64,000 bases of DNA. Source: Thalassobius sp. Cn5-15 (GTDB lineage: Bacteria > Pseudomonadota > Alphaproteobacteria > Rhodobacterales > Rhodobacteraceae). The notes under the pieces were generated by a model. That model worked only from the letters and a program-made list of their open reading frames with translations, had not been told where the DNA came from and did no database searches. The stretch is from contig NZ_JAKRGF010000006.1 in NCBI RefSeq assembly GCF_022347685.1, positions 124,001 through 188,000 on the forward strand, written 5' to 3'. The first letter of the stretch is position 1, and the number at the start of each line of letters is the position of its first letter. Both the position numbers and the translations under genes were made by a program. Below are positions 19,102 through 26,650 of the stretch, one piece after another.

Positions 19102-20403
19102 TTAGAGGGCGACCTGCATCAGCGGGCCGAAAGCGATGTAGTGAAGCGCCTCCAGAATCACAGCATTGGTGTTGGCTGTGTGAACTGCGTTGGTTTCGCC
19201 TGTCGCCTCGTATTTGCCGGACGCCCACCCCGTTTCACCGGCCAGATCAGCCAAATCTTCGCGCAGGGTGTTCGTATATTCACTGTTATACAACGCGTCC
19301 CAGCCAATGACTGCCTTGAGGCTGACGCTGCGCAGATCGGGGTGATGGCTGCCGTCTTCTGCGACTACGGCCCAGTCTTGTCCATTGCTATAGACCGAAG
19401 TGTAAAGGAAATGTGGCGCCCGATCGATGTGGCCTTCGGACACCATGGTCGCGATGCCGGTACGGTGAAATCTGTTTTCCTGTGCCTTATAGACCCGTTC
19501 GGCCAGCGTCCTGCTTTCTGCGGTCAGCCCCATTTCTAGCGCTTGCAGCAGAAACGGCTCACTCAGGATTGGTGTCACCGCCTTGTAAACGTTGGCGCGG
19601 CGTTGGTCTGTGGGCACCTCTACGCCTTCGATATCACGCCATGTCAGGATTGGTTTGGCGGTGGCTGCGTCCAGAACATCCAATCCCCAAAGGGCAGCTG
19701 AGCGTGCGCCATATTGTTCGTAGCCTAGCCGCCCCTCTTGCTGAAGCACGGTTTGACCATCGATGTGCGCAGCCCCGATGAGTCGACCTTGGCCGGTCAT
19801 TACCGACAGGTCCCATTGCGCCAAGACGTGCCGTATGCGTGAGCCATAGATCGGGTGGTGATGTTCCAGCACCCGAAAGGCGGCCAGCATGCGGGTGACA
19901 TCCAATGCTGACCAGCCGACCCCCTCTGGTGCCGTTTGGTTTTCATAGTCCACCATAGCGAGGGTGCGGGTGTCATAAACTTTGTTAGGGAGATGTCCCT
20001 GATAAAGCGGCAAACGTGCCATCGCGGTCAGAAATTGATCTGTGCGGGCAGTAAACTCTGTAGAGGATAACAAGGCTAAGCGTTCTGCAGCAACTAGCGC
20101 CAAGAGGTATGACCCCTGATCCCAAAGCGTTCCTGACGGAAAACCCGCGACAGCATCGACCAGCCCTGTTTCATGCCGTGTGTTGGCTTGGAAATAGGAC
20201 CAGGCGGTTTTGGCGGTCGCCAAATCCTGCAAAGATAATCCGCGCCCCGGGTAAAGCGGCAGGGTGTTGCCGGAGTTGGGCAGGGATGCCTCCTGTGTCT
20301 GAAGGGGTAATGGGAACCCATCTATCAACAGGGTTGAGGCCGCTGTGATCGATAGACCTGTAAGGAAGACAAGACTGGAAAGGTTATTGCGAAACAGCAT
20401 CAT
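19102..20403 (-). CDS. DUF3131 protein, exported (copy B)
   Basis: A 433-residue protein starting at the ATG at 20403, with GGAG eight bases before it (a GTG at 20412 would add three residues). An N-terminal hydrophobic segment serves as signal or anchor. The rest is one DUF3131 domain and parallels copy A: SGTLWDQGSYLLALVAAE, LPNKVYDT, GWSALDVTRML, QEGRLGYEQYGA, ALWGLDVLD, a YSNGQDWAVVAEDG segment and HTANTNAVILEAL. It is shorter than copy A by about 100 residues, mostly at the N-terminus. The gene overlaps the 3' end of the glycosyltransferase gene by 20 bases and is the last of a five-gene minus-strand operon. The fixed pairing with a GT2 suggests a step in glycan synthesis or trimming outside the inner membrane. 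Confidence 0.85.
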   Translation of the reverse strand: MMLFRNNLSSLVFLTGLSITAASTLLIDGFPLPLQTQEASLPNSGNTLPLYPGRGLSLQDLATAKTAWSYFQANTRHETGLVDAVAGFPSGTLWDQGSYLLALVAAERLALLSSTEFTARTDQFLTAMARLPLYQGHLPNKVYDTRTLAMVDYENQTAPEGVGWSALDVTRMLAAFRVLEHHHPIYGSRIRHVLAQWDLSVMTGQGRLIGAAHIDGQTVLQQEGRLGYEQYGARSAALWGLDVLDAATAKPILTWRDIEGVEVPTDQRRANVYKAVTPILSEPFLLQALEMGLTAESRTLAERVYKAQENRFHRTGIATMVSEGHIDRAPHFLYTSVYSNGQDWAVVAEDGSHHPDLRSVSLKAVIGWDALYNSEYTNTLREDLADLAGETGWASGKYEATGETNAVHTANTNAVILEALHYIAFGPLMQVAL

Positions 20404-22204
20404 AGCGGGCACTCCGGCGAGAAGATTCTGGTGAAGGGGATGGTGGACGTTTGCGACTGGCGAAATGCAGCAGCGCGGCCATTGGTAGGCGCAGCAACAT
20501 CATTGTGTTCCAGCCCAGCCAGAACAGATTTATTATAAGAAACCCCCCGCTGTAGCCGTCCACCTCGCGGGCCCATTGGAGTGCGCCGTAGAGGCCGGCG
20601 ATCAACAGCAAGCCGGCCAGGACAAAAGAGGGACGGGCGAAGAGCATTTCGCGCCCAGCCCCCTCGGTTTTGGGGGTCGGAGGGAATTGGGGCCGTTTGC
20701 CGCGCAGCACCATGGCAAATGCGCGCAGTTGCAGTGGCAGGATCGCCACGGACAGATAGCGGCCGTTGGTGAGTGAGTGTCCCTTGCAGGCGATGAGCAT
20801 TGCCAGTTCATGTGACAGAAGCATCGGTAGGAAATGCAGGAAAAAGGCAATGGAGTATGTGCTGACCGGTGCAGTGGCCGTTAGTAAAGAATAGGCGGGC
20901 GCCAGCAATAGGATTGGCGCCCACAGGATCGACAGGTATGCGTAGAACGTGGCGGCATAATGCAGTCGGTGGCGCAGCGGCATGTGGGGGCGGAATATCG
21001 CCGGATCGCGCAACATTAGGTCTATGCTGCCACCAGCGTATTTCAGGCGCTGGGTGCAAAACGCTTCCAGACTGCGGGGGGAGAGCATCTTGGCTTCCAC
21101 CTGTGGGTGGAAAACGGATCGCCATGAATTTGGCGCGGCATGCATATCAATGGAGGTATAAAGATCCTCCGACACATGGAAGCGATAGGGTTGCAATGTG
21201 GGTGCTACTGCACTCAATGACTGTGTGAGACGTAGTTTTTTGTGCAACTGAGTTTGCGCGATGCATTTTTCGCTTATCGCCACCTTGAATACAGCCTCGC
21301 GCCGGTGGATTGACGCCGCCCCGCAGCAGAATGAAGCGTTGTTGCGATTTCGGCGGCGTTGGATGACATCAAAGAAAATTGTGGGACTGCTAAGGAACGG
21401 ATCCCCGCTAAGGCGCAGCCGACCTATGCTGCGCCACACAGTCCGACGCAGGGGGCGGGGGCATTGGGGCCAGATCCGGTGCAGTATTCTGATCAGGGAG
21501 GGGCCTTCGGGGATGTCGTAAAACCAATGGGGTGTTTGGACCCAAGCAACGCGTTTATCGCGGAAGTATCCCATTGTGTTGTTGAGAAAGCTTGGCAGAA
21601 GTAACGTGTCGGCGTCGCAGATCAGCACAAAGTCGCCATCGGAATGGAACAGCCCGTTGCGCAGATTTCCCGCCTTGAAACCGGTGTTTGTACTGCGCGA
21701 AAGATAGACCACATCATCCGCCTGACAGAGCGCAGCCATCGCGGCGCGGTTCCCGTCGTCCAGAACATAGATTTGCACTTTGTTGCCCTTGGGCACACGA
21801 ACCTGTTTGGCGGCCCGGATCGTTTCCGCGACGATGTGGCAAGGTTCATCGTAGGTGGTTATAAAGATGTCGATCAGAATGTGCTGTAGTTCGGTTCCAT
21901 CTTGTAGTGCGGCTTCTTTTCGTGTCGCTGGCGGTGTGGCCTTCGGTGTGTCGCCTTCTTGCCAGATGTCGTAGAAGAACAGCGTTGTGCCGATGGCGAA
22001 AAGGGTTTCTGCCCCGGCGACGAGTACTGAAAAAAACAGCGCATCTGGGTTCAGCGAGGCCGTCCAGCGCCAATGCAGGTAGATAATGCTAAACCCGATG
22101 GCAATTCCAGCGCTGAGATGCCAGACCATCCGCCGCCGTGCCGACATAGGCGCAAAGTGCGGCGGCTGGCGGTGGTGGTAGCTGCGATAATAAGGACGGG
22201 ACAT
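20384..22204 (-). CDS. Cellulose-synthase-like glycosyltransferase (GT2)
   Basis: A 606-residue processive glycosyltransferase of the BcsA/CrdS/BgsA type. Two N-terminal membrane helices are followed by the cytoplasmic GT domain with the first Asp in VLDDGNR (149-150), DAD at 197-199, the BcsA-like FCCGAASIHRREAV segment, the catalytic-base motif as SED (345-347), and the acceptor-site motif as QRLKY (385-389), which departs from the canonical QxxRW by having Lys and Tyr. Then come about six more hydrophobic segments. No PilZ domain is visible, unlike BcsA. It would polymerise sugar from a nucleotide donor, most likely glucose, and push the chain across the membrane. It is flanked by DUF3131 copy B and an exported protein in one operon. 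Which linkage it makes is not decided; an ExoK-like glucanase nearby favours a beta-glucan. Confidence 0.88.
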   Translation of the reverse strand: MSRPYYRSYHHRQPPHFAPMSARRRMVWHLSAGIAIGFSIIYLHWRWTASLNPDALFFSVLVAGAETLFAIGTTLFFYDIWQEGDTPKATPPATRKEAALQDGTELQHILIDIFITTYDEPCHIVAETIRAAKQVRVPKGNKVQIYVLDDGNRAAMAALCQADDVVYLSRSTNTGFKAGNLRNGLFHSDGDFVLICDADTLLLPSFLNNTMGYFRDKRVAWVQTPHWFYDIPEGPSLIRILHRIWPQCPRPLRRTVWRSIGRLRLSGDPFLSSPTIFFDVIQRRRNRNNASFCCGAASIHRREAVFKVAISEKCIAQTQLHKKLRLTQSLSAVAPTLQPYRFHVSEDLYTSIDMHAAPNSWRSVFHPQVEAKMLSPRSLEAFCTQRLKYAGGSIDLMLRDPAIFRPHMPLRHRLHYAATFYAYLSILWAPILLLAPAYSLLTATAPVSTYSIAFFLHFLPMLLSHELAMLIACKGHSLTNGRYLSVAILPLQLRAFAMVLRGKRPQFPPTPKTEGAGREMLFARPSFVLAGLLLIAGLYGALQWAREVDGYSGGFLIINLFWLGWNTMMLLRLPMAALLHFASRKRPPSPSPESSRRSARYDAVSQ

Positions 22205-22225
22205 GGGTTGCTTTCGGTGAGGAAA

Positions 22226-22972
22226 TTAACGGGGATTCACCTGTCGGTGGTCACGGATCAGGGCATCTGCAACGCGAAGGATGGCAGCGCGCTCGTCCCC
22301 GTTGTGGGTCGTATCCTTGGAGCCTGTGGAAAATGCCCAGACGCCTGCATTGATCTTGATCCGGATATCACGGGCCAACATCACATCCTGTGTAAGTGAC
22401 GCGAAAACCGAATATTCATAGTGGCAGTCTCCGTGAGGCTCGTTGAACGAAAAGAAGATGTTCAGAGTTGGTTGCCCGGGAATGGTTTTGACAGTGTCCC
22501 GATCAACCACGCGCAGGCCTGCTGCGGTGAGTTTGGCTACAAAGGCATTGTGTACACGCTGTCCGAATTCGTCCGGGTGGCCGGGGGCAGGTTTCAGACG
22601 TGTCAGATCCACATGCAGGGCCGTGATCCCGCGCAGCGCCTCGATTTTCAGCGATTGCGGTACTGCGAGGGGGTCAAAACCAACGGACAATTCTGCATCC
22701 TGCGCCGAGCAAACTGCAGGCGCGTTAGGATCGTTACGCCCTTTTGCCGTGCCGAAACCACGTGGGTCCATGACGCCGAATAGACGGTAGATTTCGGACG
22801 AATAGTCCATGGGCAGGGGGCGGCTAGAGAACTCTCGCTTGGTGAGGCAACTGGCGCCGTTCGGACAATTGGGACCGACGCGATGGTAGCGTTCCCAAAG
22901 GATCCAGAACCGATCCTCGGCGAAGGTGGGAGTTGCGATCAGACACAGTAAGAGCAGGAGATGCCGCATCAT
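22226..22972 (-). CDS. Exported protein of unknown function
   Basis: A 248-residue protein with a clean signal peptide (1-18, LIATPTFA). I recognise no family. Three Cys (PNCPNGASC early, and one in VCSAQDAEL) could form a disulphide in the periplasm. The C-terminal half, with GITALHVDLTRLKP and LRVVDRDTVKTIPGQPTLNIFFSF followed by KINAGVWAFSTGSKD, has the ring of periplasmic proteins that take part in export assemblies or of small lipoprotein-like LptE/CsgG-type folds, but this is only an impression. Its start overlaps the nucleotidyltransferase stop by 4 bases and it lies 21 bases before the GT2 gene, so it belongs to the same operon. Confidence 0.7.
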   Translation of the reverse strand: MMRHLLLLLCLIATPTFAEDRFWILWERYHRVGPNCPNGASCLTKREFSSRPLPMDYSSEIYRLFGVMDPRGFGTAKGRNDPNAPAVCSAQDAELSVGFDPLAVPQSLKIEALRGITALHVDLTRLKPAPGHPDEFGQRVHNAFVAKLTAAGLRVVDRDTVKTIPGQPTLNIFFSFNEPHGDCHYEYSVFASLTQDVMLARDIRIKINAGVWAFSTGSKDTTHNGDERAAILRVADALIRDHRQVNPR

Positions 22973-24498
22973 GCGCTAGACCCCGCGATTTGCGGCAGGC
23001 TGACCTTGCGCTCGTTTTCTGGCAAAGGGCCGGTGCGATCCAAAGGCACTTTGGCAAAGTTGGTGAAGCCGCCATCCGCGTTGGTATAGGGTATGGCCCA
23101 ATCAGGGCCTGCAAGCTGGCCGTCGATCCAAGCGCCGGATCGGACCCATGTATTTGGCAGGAGTAGGCTGTCCGAGATGAGGCATCCAGCCTCAACACGG
23201 CAACCAGCCCCAATCACGCATGGCCCGTTGATCGTCACACCAGGCGCGATGGAGGTTCCCGGACCAATATAGCAGGGCCCATTGAGTGCTGCGCGCCGCG
23301 AAACTTTGGCATCGCTGGCGAGCCATATAGTTTTGCCACTGCTTGATGGAGAGAGCGCCGCGCAGTGGTGTATTTGATCGGCTGGGCAAAGCGTTTTGAG
23401 GTGGCCACGAATTGCGTTGAAATGGGCCCTAACGTAGTCACGGGGACATCCCATATCCACCCATTCAAACGGTTTGGTGTAGGACTGTATGTGCCCCCCG
23501 CGCGCGAGTATCGCAGGCAACAGATGGGTGGCGATGTCCTGTCCGTCATGACAGGGTAAATTGGTCAGGACGCTGGGATGGAAGATGTAAATGCCCGTGT
23601 TGGCGAGGGTGCTTAGCGCGTGATCTGGTTGCGGTTTTTCCTGAAATGCCAGAACACGCCCTGTCCGGTTGGTGCGTAAGATCCCGTATTTTGATGTGTC
23701 CGCCAGCGGCACAGTTGCGGTGGCTATGGTCACCGCAGCCCCGCATTCACGGTGTGCCTGCATCATGTCGGCCAGATCAATATCGATCAGCGCATCCCCG
23801 CAGAGGACGAAACTGTCCGTGTCAAAAACCCGGTGGCGCTGTTGTAGTTGCGCCAGCGTGCTGGCCGACCCGACTGGCGCGCCGTGCCAACCTTCGCCAT
23901 CATCACGACCTTCGGCAAAGAAGTGCAGCCGTTGCGCGGGATGGCTGGTACGTATGTCGTGGATTTGGTCGCCCTTGTAGCCAGGGTTAAGCAGGATATC
24001 GTTCAGCCCAAACTGGGAGAGATGGCGGATCAGATGACTAATGAGGGGCGCACCGAACAAATCCAGCATCGGCTTGGGGCTGGCATCAGTCAGCGGTGCC
24101 ATCCGGCTGCCCGTTCCCGCACACAAGATCAGCGCTTTGCTGCCTGCAAGTCGCTGTGACTGAAAACGCTTGTCGCGCAGCGCATCGGACTTCGAGGTAT
24201 AATAAGATATCAGGGCGGTCGCACCGCTGCCTTGGATCCTGTCGACAACACTTGGCAGGGCATTGCAGAACGCCAAAGTGCGCCCGGTCCCAAAATCAGC
24301 TGAAAATTCAATCAACGCGCCAAGGCCTGCGTTGGTCAGGCTGCGCGTTTTGCTGAGATCGACCAGCATCGCATGACGCCCACGACCGACCATCTGATCG
24401 CGCGCTTGCATCAGATGCGGTAGCGCAGAGGCGGTCAGGCGGTGGCTGACAAGTTGCAAGATGGTGATGCCACCTTCATCGTATTGATTGGTCAGCAT
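22969..24498 (-). CDS. STAS domain - sugar nucleotidyltransferase - left-handed beta-helix fusion
   Basis: A 509-residue protein with three parts. Residues 3-110 read as a STAS domain (LVSHRLTASALPHL, MLVDLSKTRSLTNAGLGALIEF); at the phospho-acceptor site, where antagonists have DSSG, it has TNAG, so no serine is available. Residues about 118-350 are a nucleotidyltransferase of the mannose-1-phosphate guanylyltransferase/glucose-1-phosphate thymidylyltransferase type with GTGSRMAPLT at 128-137, SPKPML at 140-145 and LCGDALIDIDL at 232-242. The last part (about 385-475) has hexapeptide turns (GPCYIGPGTSIAPGVTI) typical of a left-handed beta-helix. It should make an NDP-sugar for the linked GT2. 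The STAS fusion is unusual and suggests regulation by protein contact. Start and stop overlap both neighbours. Confidence 0.85.
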   Translation of the reverse strand: MLTNQYDEGGITILQLVSHRLTASALPHLMQARDQMVGRGRHAMLVDLSKTRSLTNAGLGALIEFSADFGTGRTLAFCNALPSVVDRIQGSGATALISYYTSKSDALRDKRFQSQRLAGSKALILCAGTGSRMAPLTDASPKPMLDLFGAPLISHLIRHLSQFGLNDILLNPGYKGDQIHDIRTSHPAQRLHFFAEGRDDGEGWHGAPVGSASTLAQLQQRHRVFDTDSFVLCGDALIDIDLADMMQAHRECGAAVTIATATVPLADTSKYGILRTNRTGRVLAFQEKPQPDHALSTLANTGIYIFHPSVLTNLPCHDGQDIATHLLPAILARGGHIQSYTKPFEWVDMGCPRDYVRAHFNAIRGHLKTLCPADQIHHCAALSPSSSGKTIWLASDAKVSRRAALNGPCYIGPGTSIAPGVTINGPCVIGAGCRVEAGCLISDSLLLPNTWVRSGAWIDGQLAGPDWAIPYTNADGGFTNFAKVPLDRTGPLPENERKVSLPQIAGSSA

Positions 24499-25718
24499 GA
24501 AGTCTCCTCCTTTTGGGGGGCGGGCGTTTTACTGGTAAACGGGGTAAGGAATGCGATCTGTGGGGGCGGCCCCAGGCCGATTGTCCAGGCCAGTGCTTTG
24601 GTCCGTTTCAGCAGTTGGACCAGCCCTAGTGTCAGCGGAAGGGCAAAAGCGATTTTGAAGATCACCTGAAGGATGGGGGCAATGTCTTCTGGTAGCAACA
24701 CTTCGGCGATATCCAAAAATATCGGATGGCACAGATAGATGCCCAGCGAATAGGGCGCCCATTTAGGCAATTGTTTCGGCCATTTGGCACTGGTCAATAC
24801 CATCGCCAGCAACAATAGGACCACGGGCATAAGGAAGTCTGCCCAATAGCCAACCGGATCGTCAAAGACCCAACGCCCGGTGGCAATCACCTTTGCGATT
24901 GTTTGTGCCTTGAAGTTTAGGAGCAGCGCCCCGCACAATAGCAGCGTCAGTGTTACAGCCCATGGGATGCTGCGGCGCAAAGAGGGGCCGTGGCGCATCC
25001 ACAGCCCAGCAATCGCCGCGGCCGCTAGCCCGTAGCCCAGATAGCTGAGTATCTTGATCGCGCGGATGATGTAGGGCAGCGCGTCATTGCCCCAAAACAC
25101 TGGGTATGCCCAGCGTTCCAGAGACCATTTCATCCACACTGCTAAACAGGCGCCTAAAACCATCCAAGGACGGGTGTAAGCAGCAAGAAACAATGGATAA
25201 AATAGTAGCAGCCCCAGCAATGTCGGAATGAAATGCAGGTGGTATTTTGCTGTGCCCAACAAGAGGTAGGAGAGCCATGTTTCAGGGGCGCCGAGGGTCG
25301 TAAAAGCCGCGCCCAGATAGCCCATGTGCCCCGCCTTCAATAGGGAGAAGAGGCTGTAGAAGGCCGTCCAGAACAAAAACGGGGGCAACAGGCGCTGGGC
25401 CTGCTGTCGTATTGTTTGCGAATATCCACGTGGGCGCAGCTTGAGTGACAGTGTCAGCAGGAAAATCGACAACATGACAAAAAGTTCGGTTCGCGCGCTG
25501 TAAAATAGCGTGCGTAGTATCATCGGCCACAGTCGATCCTCTGCAGTGGCTGAGGGGAAGGGCAGCCCGTGCCGATCAGCGGTGGCATGCAGGCCTAACA
25601 TCGACAATCCAGCCATCAACCGCAGCCCGTCAATCCACGCCTGTCGCGTGCGCGCATCCCCCTTTGGGGCTGCTGGCAGAGCGCCCGGGCGGGATCTGGA
25701 TTGGGTGTCTTGCGGCAT
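24492..25718 (-). CDS. Acyltransferase 3 family membrane protein
   Basis: A 408-residue integral membrane protein with about ten hydrophobic segments, matching the acyltransferase-3 (OafA/ExoZ) family: the opening WIDGLRLMAGLSMLGLHA has the family pattern, with the conserved His in LHA, and FVMLSIFLLTL and the late YSLGIYLCHPIFLD are also typical. Such proteins O-acetylate or succinylate polysaccharides at the inner membrane. The ATG at 25718 follows GGAGGGC directly and is better than the TTG at 25730. It is the first gene of the minus-strand operon (acyltransferase, STAS-nucleotidyltransferase, exported protein, GT2, DUF3131), and overlaps the second by 7 bases. It probably decorates the glycan made by that operon. 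Confidence 0.88.
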   Translation of the reverse strand: MPQDTQSRSRPGALPAAPKGDARTRQAWIDGLRLMAGLSMLGLHATADRHGLPFPSATAEDRLWPMILRTLFYSARTELFVMLSIFLLTLSLKLRPRGYSQTIRQQAQRLLPPFLFWTAFYSLFSLLKAGHMGYLGAAFTTLGAPETWLSYLLLGTAKYHLHFIPTLLGLLLFYPLFLAAYTRPWMVLGACLAVWMKWSLERWAYPVFWGNDALPYIIRAIKILSYLGYGLAAAAIAGLWMRHGPSLRRSIPWAVTLTLLLCGALLLNFKAQTIAKVIATGRWVFDDPVGYWADFLMPVVLLLLAMVLTSAKWPKQLPKWAPYSLGIYLCHPIFLDIAEVLLPEDIAPILQVIFKIAFALPLTLGLVQLLKRTKALAWTIGLGPPPQIAFLTPFTSKTPAPQKEETSC

Positions 25719-25894
25719 GCCGCCCTCCAATGTTGTGAACGCAAAGAGCGATCAGTTCGCGGGTAAGGTGCGGCATAGAATCGAAATAACCGGTTAACGT
25801 CGGGATGTAATTTTCAAAAAATCTATGCGTCGGCGCAGGTCAGTCTTCAGTTTCCTTTAACCCTTCAACGGTATTGCTTGGGCAGGAGGTTGCG

Positions 25895-26554
25895 ATGCAT
25901 ATGATTCGTAAAGCAGCACTGTTCGGCGTGGTTTTTGTGGTGTTCTACGCGCCACCGGCTGAGGCGGCTGGGCCGTCGCAGGCGCTGTGTGAGCAGATAT
26001 ATGAACAGACATCGGTGTTGGCTGCTGGCTGTTCTGCGATGACGAAACAGTTGGTGGTTTCTGGCGTGGCTGAGGGTGCTCCGGCTGCCAGTACGCAGAG
26101 GCAACCGGTGCGTACAGTCAAAGCGCGCGCACACGGCGCTCAGCGCGCGGGGCCGCCGGCAAGTGCGGGGTCTGCTGCGCTGTTGACGGACCGCCAACAA
26201 GAATCTCATGTGTTTTTTCCATCTGGTGGTCAGCAGTTGGATTCCACCGCGGAGGCGCAAATTGCGCGGATTGCGCAGGTTTTGCAAACGCCGGTGATGC
26301 AGGGGGCGTGCCTGCGTCTGGTCGGCCATTCCGATAGCGTGGGTGCCGCTCAGGCAAATCAAACGCTGTCGCTGGCGCGGGCGCAACGTGTGGCGGATCA
26401 GCTGCGTGGCTTACTGCCAGATCCGACCCGCGTACAAGAAGTGATGGGCGTGGGGGAGGAGGAGGCTTTGTCGGATTTCGATCCCGCAGCCCGCGAAAAT
26501 CGGCGCGTTGCGTTCTGGGTGCGAAGCTGTACCCAGCAGACCGCCGCACGCTAG
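25895..26554 (+). CDS. OmpA-domain exported protein
   Basis: A 219-residue protein with a signal peptide (1-25, ending PPAEAA) and a C-terminal OmpA-like peptidoglycan-binding domain (about 105-212: HVFFPSGGQQLD, VGHSDSVGAAQANQTLSLARAQRVADQL, ENRRVAFWV). The middle region is Ala- and Gln-rich linker. No lipobox is seen, so it is probably periplasmic and cell-wall bound, perhaps holding the export machinery in place. The ATG at 25895 has an AGGAGG site 5 bases before it; another in-frame ATG is two codons on. It is divergent from the acyltransferase operon and followed by the GH16 gene on the same strand. Confidence 0.85.
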   Translation: MHMIRKAALFGVVFVVFYAPPAEAAGPSQALCEQIYEQTSVLAAGCSAMTKQLVVSGVAEGAPAASTQRQPVRTVKARAHGAQRAGPPASAGSAALLTDRQQESHVFFPSGGQQLDSTAEAQIARIAQVLQTPVMQGACLRLVGHSDSVGAAQANQTLSLARAQRVADQLRGLLPDPTRVQEVMGVGEEEALSDFDPAARENRRVAFWVRSCTQQTAAR

Positions 26555-26563
26555 TGGGATCTG

Positions 26564-26578
26564 TTAACCAGTTATTAA
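26564..26578. promoter_or_regulatory. CtrA-type site TTAA-N7-TTAA
   Basis: TTAACCAGTTATTAA fits the full TTAA-N7-TTAA binding pattern of the cell-cycle regulator CtrA, with the preferred TTAACC first half. It lies 73 bases before the GTG of the GH16 gene. Read by eye; a single match to a short AT-rich pattern could be chance, though such sites are infrequent in this GC-rich window. Confidence 0.45.
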
Positions 26579-26605
26579 TTTTCGGATCCTACTGCGCCCG
26601 TCAAT

Positions 26606-26641
26606 CGTGGTTAAGGTTAACAATCGTTAACCTTAACCACG
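26606..26641. promoter_or_regulatory. Perfect 36-bp palindrome before the GH16 gene
   Basis: Two 16-base arms (CGTGGTTAAGGTTAAC at 26606-26621 and its exact inverse at 26626-26641) around AATC. The arms contain nested GGTTAA repeats, giving four TTAA cores. It ends 9 bases before the GH16 start codon, where an operator or an mRNA hairpin covering the translation start region would act; there is no T run, so it is not a normal terminator. Confidence 0.7.
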
Positions 26642-26650
26642 GGGTGGGAT

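Noticed and set aside
20384-22204. Standard bacterial cellulose (bcs) operon
   Set aside because: No BcsB, BcsC, BcsZ or PilZ domain is found; the acceptor motif is not QxxRW. The GT2 is related but the locus is different.
26606-26641. Rho-independent terminator of the OmpA-domain gene
   Set aside because: The stem is A+T-rich in its inner part, has no T run after it and ends just before the next start codon; a regulatory role is more likely.
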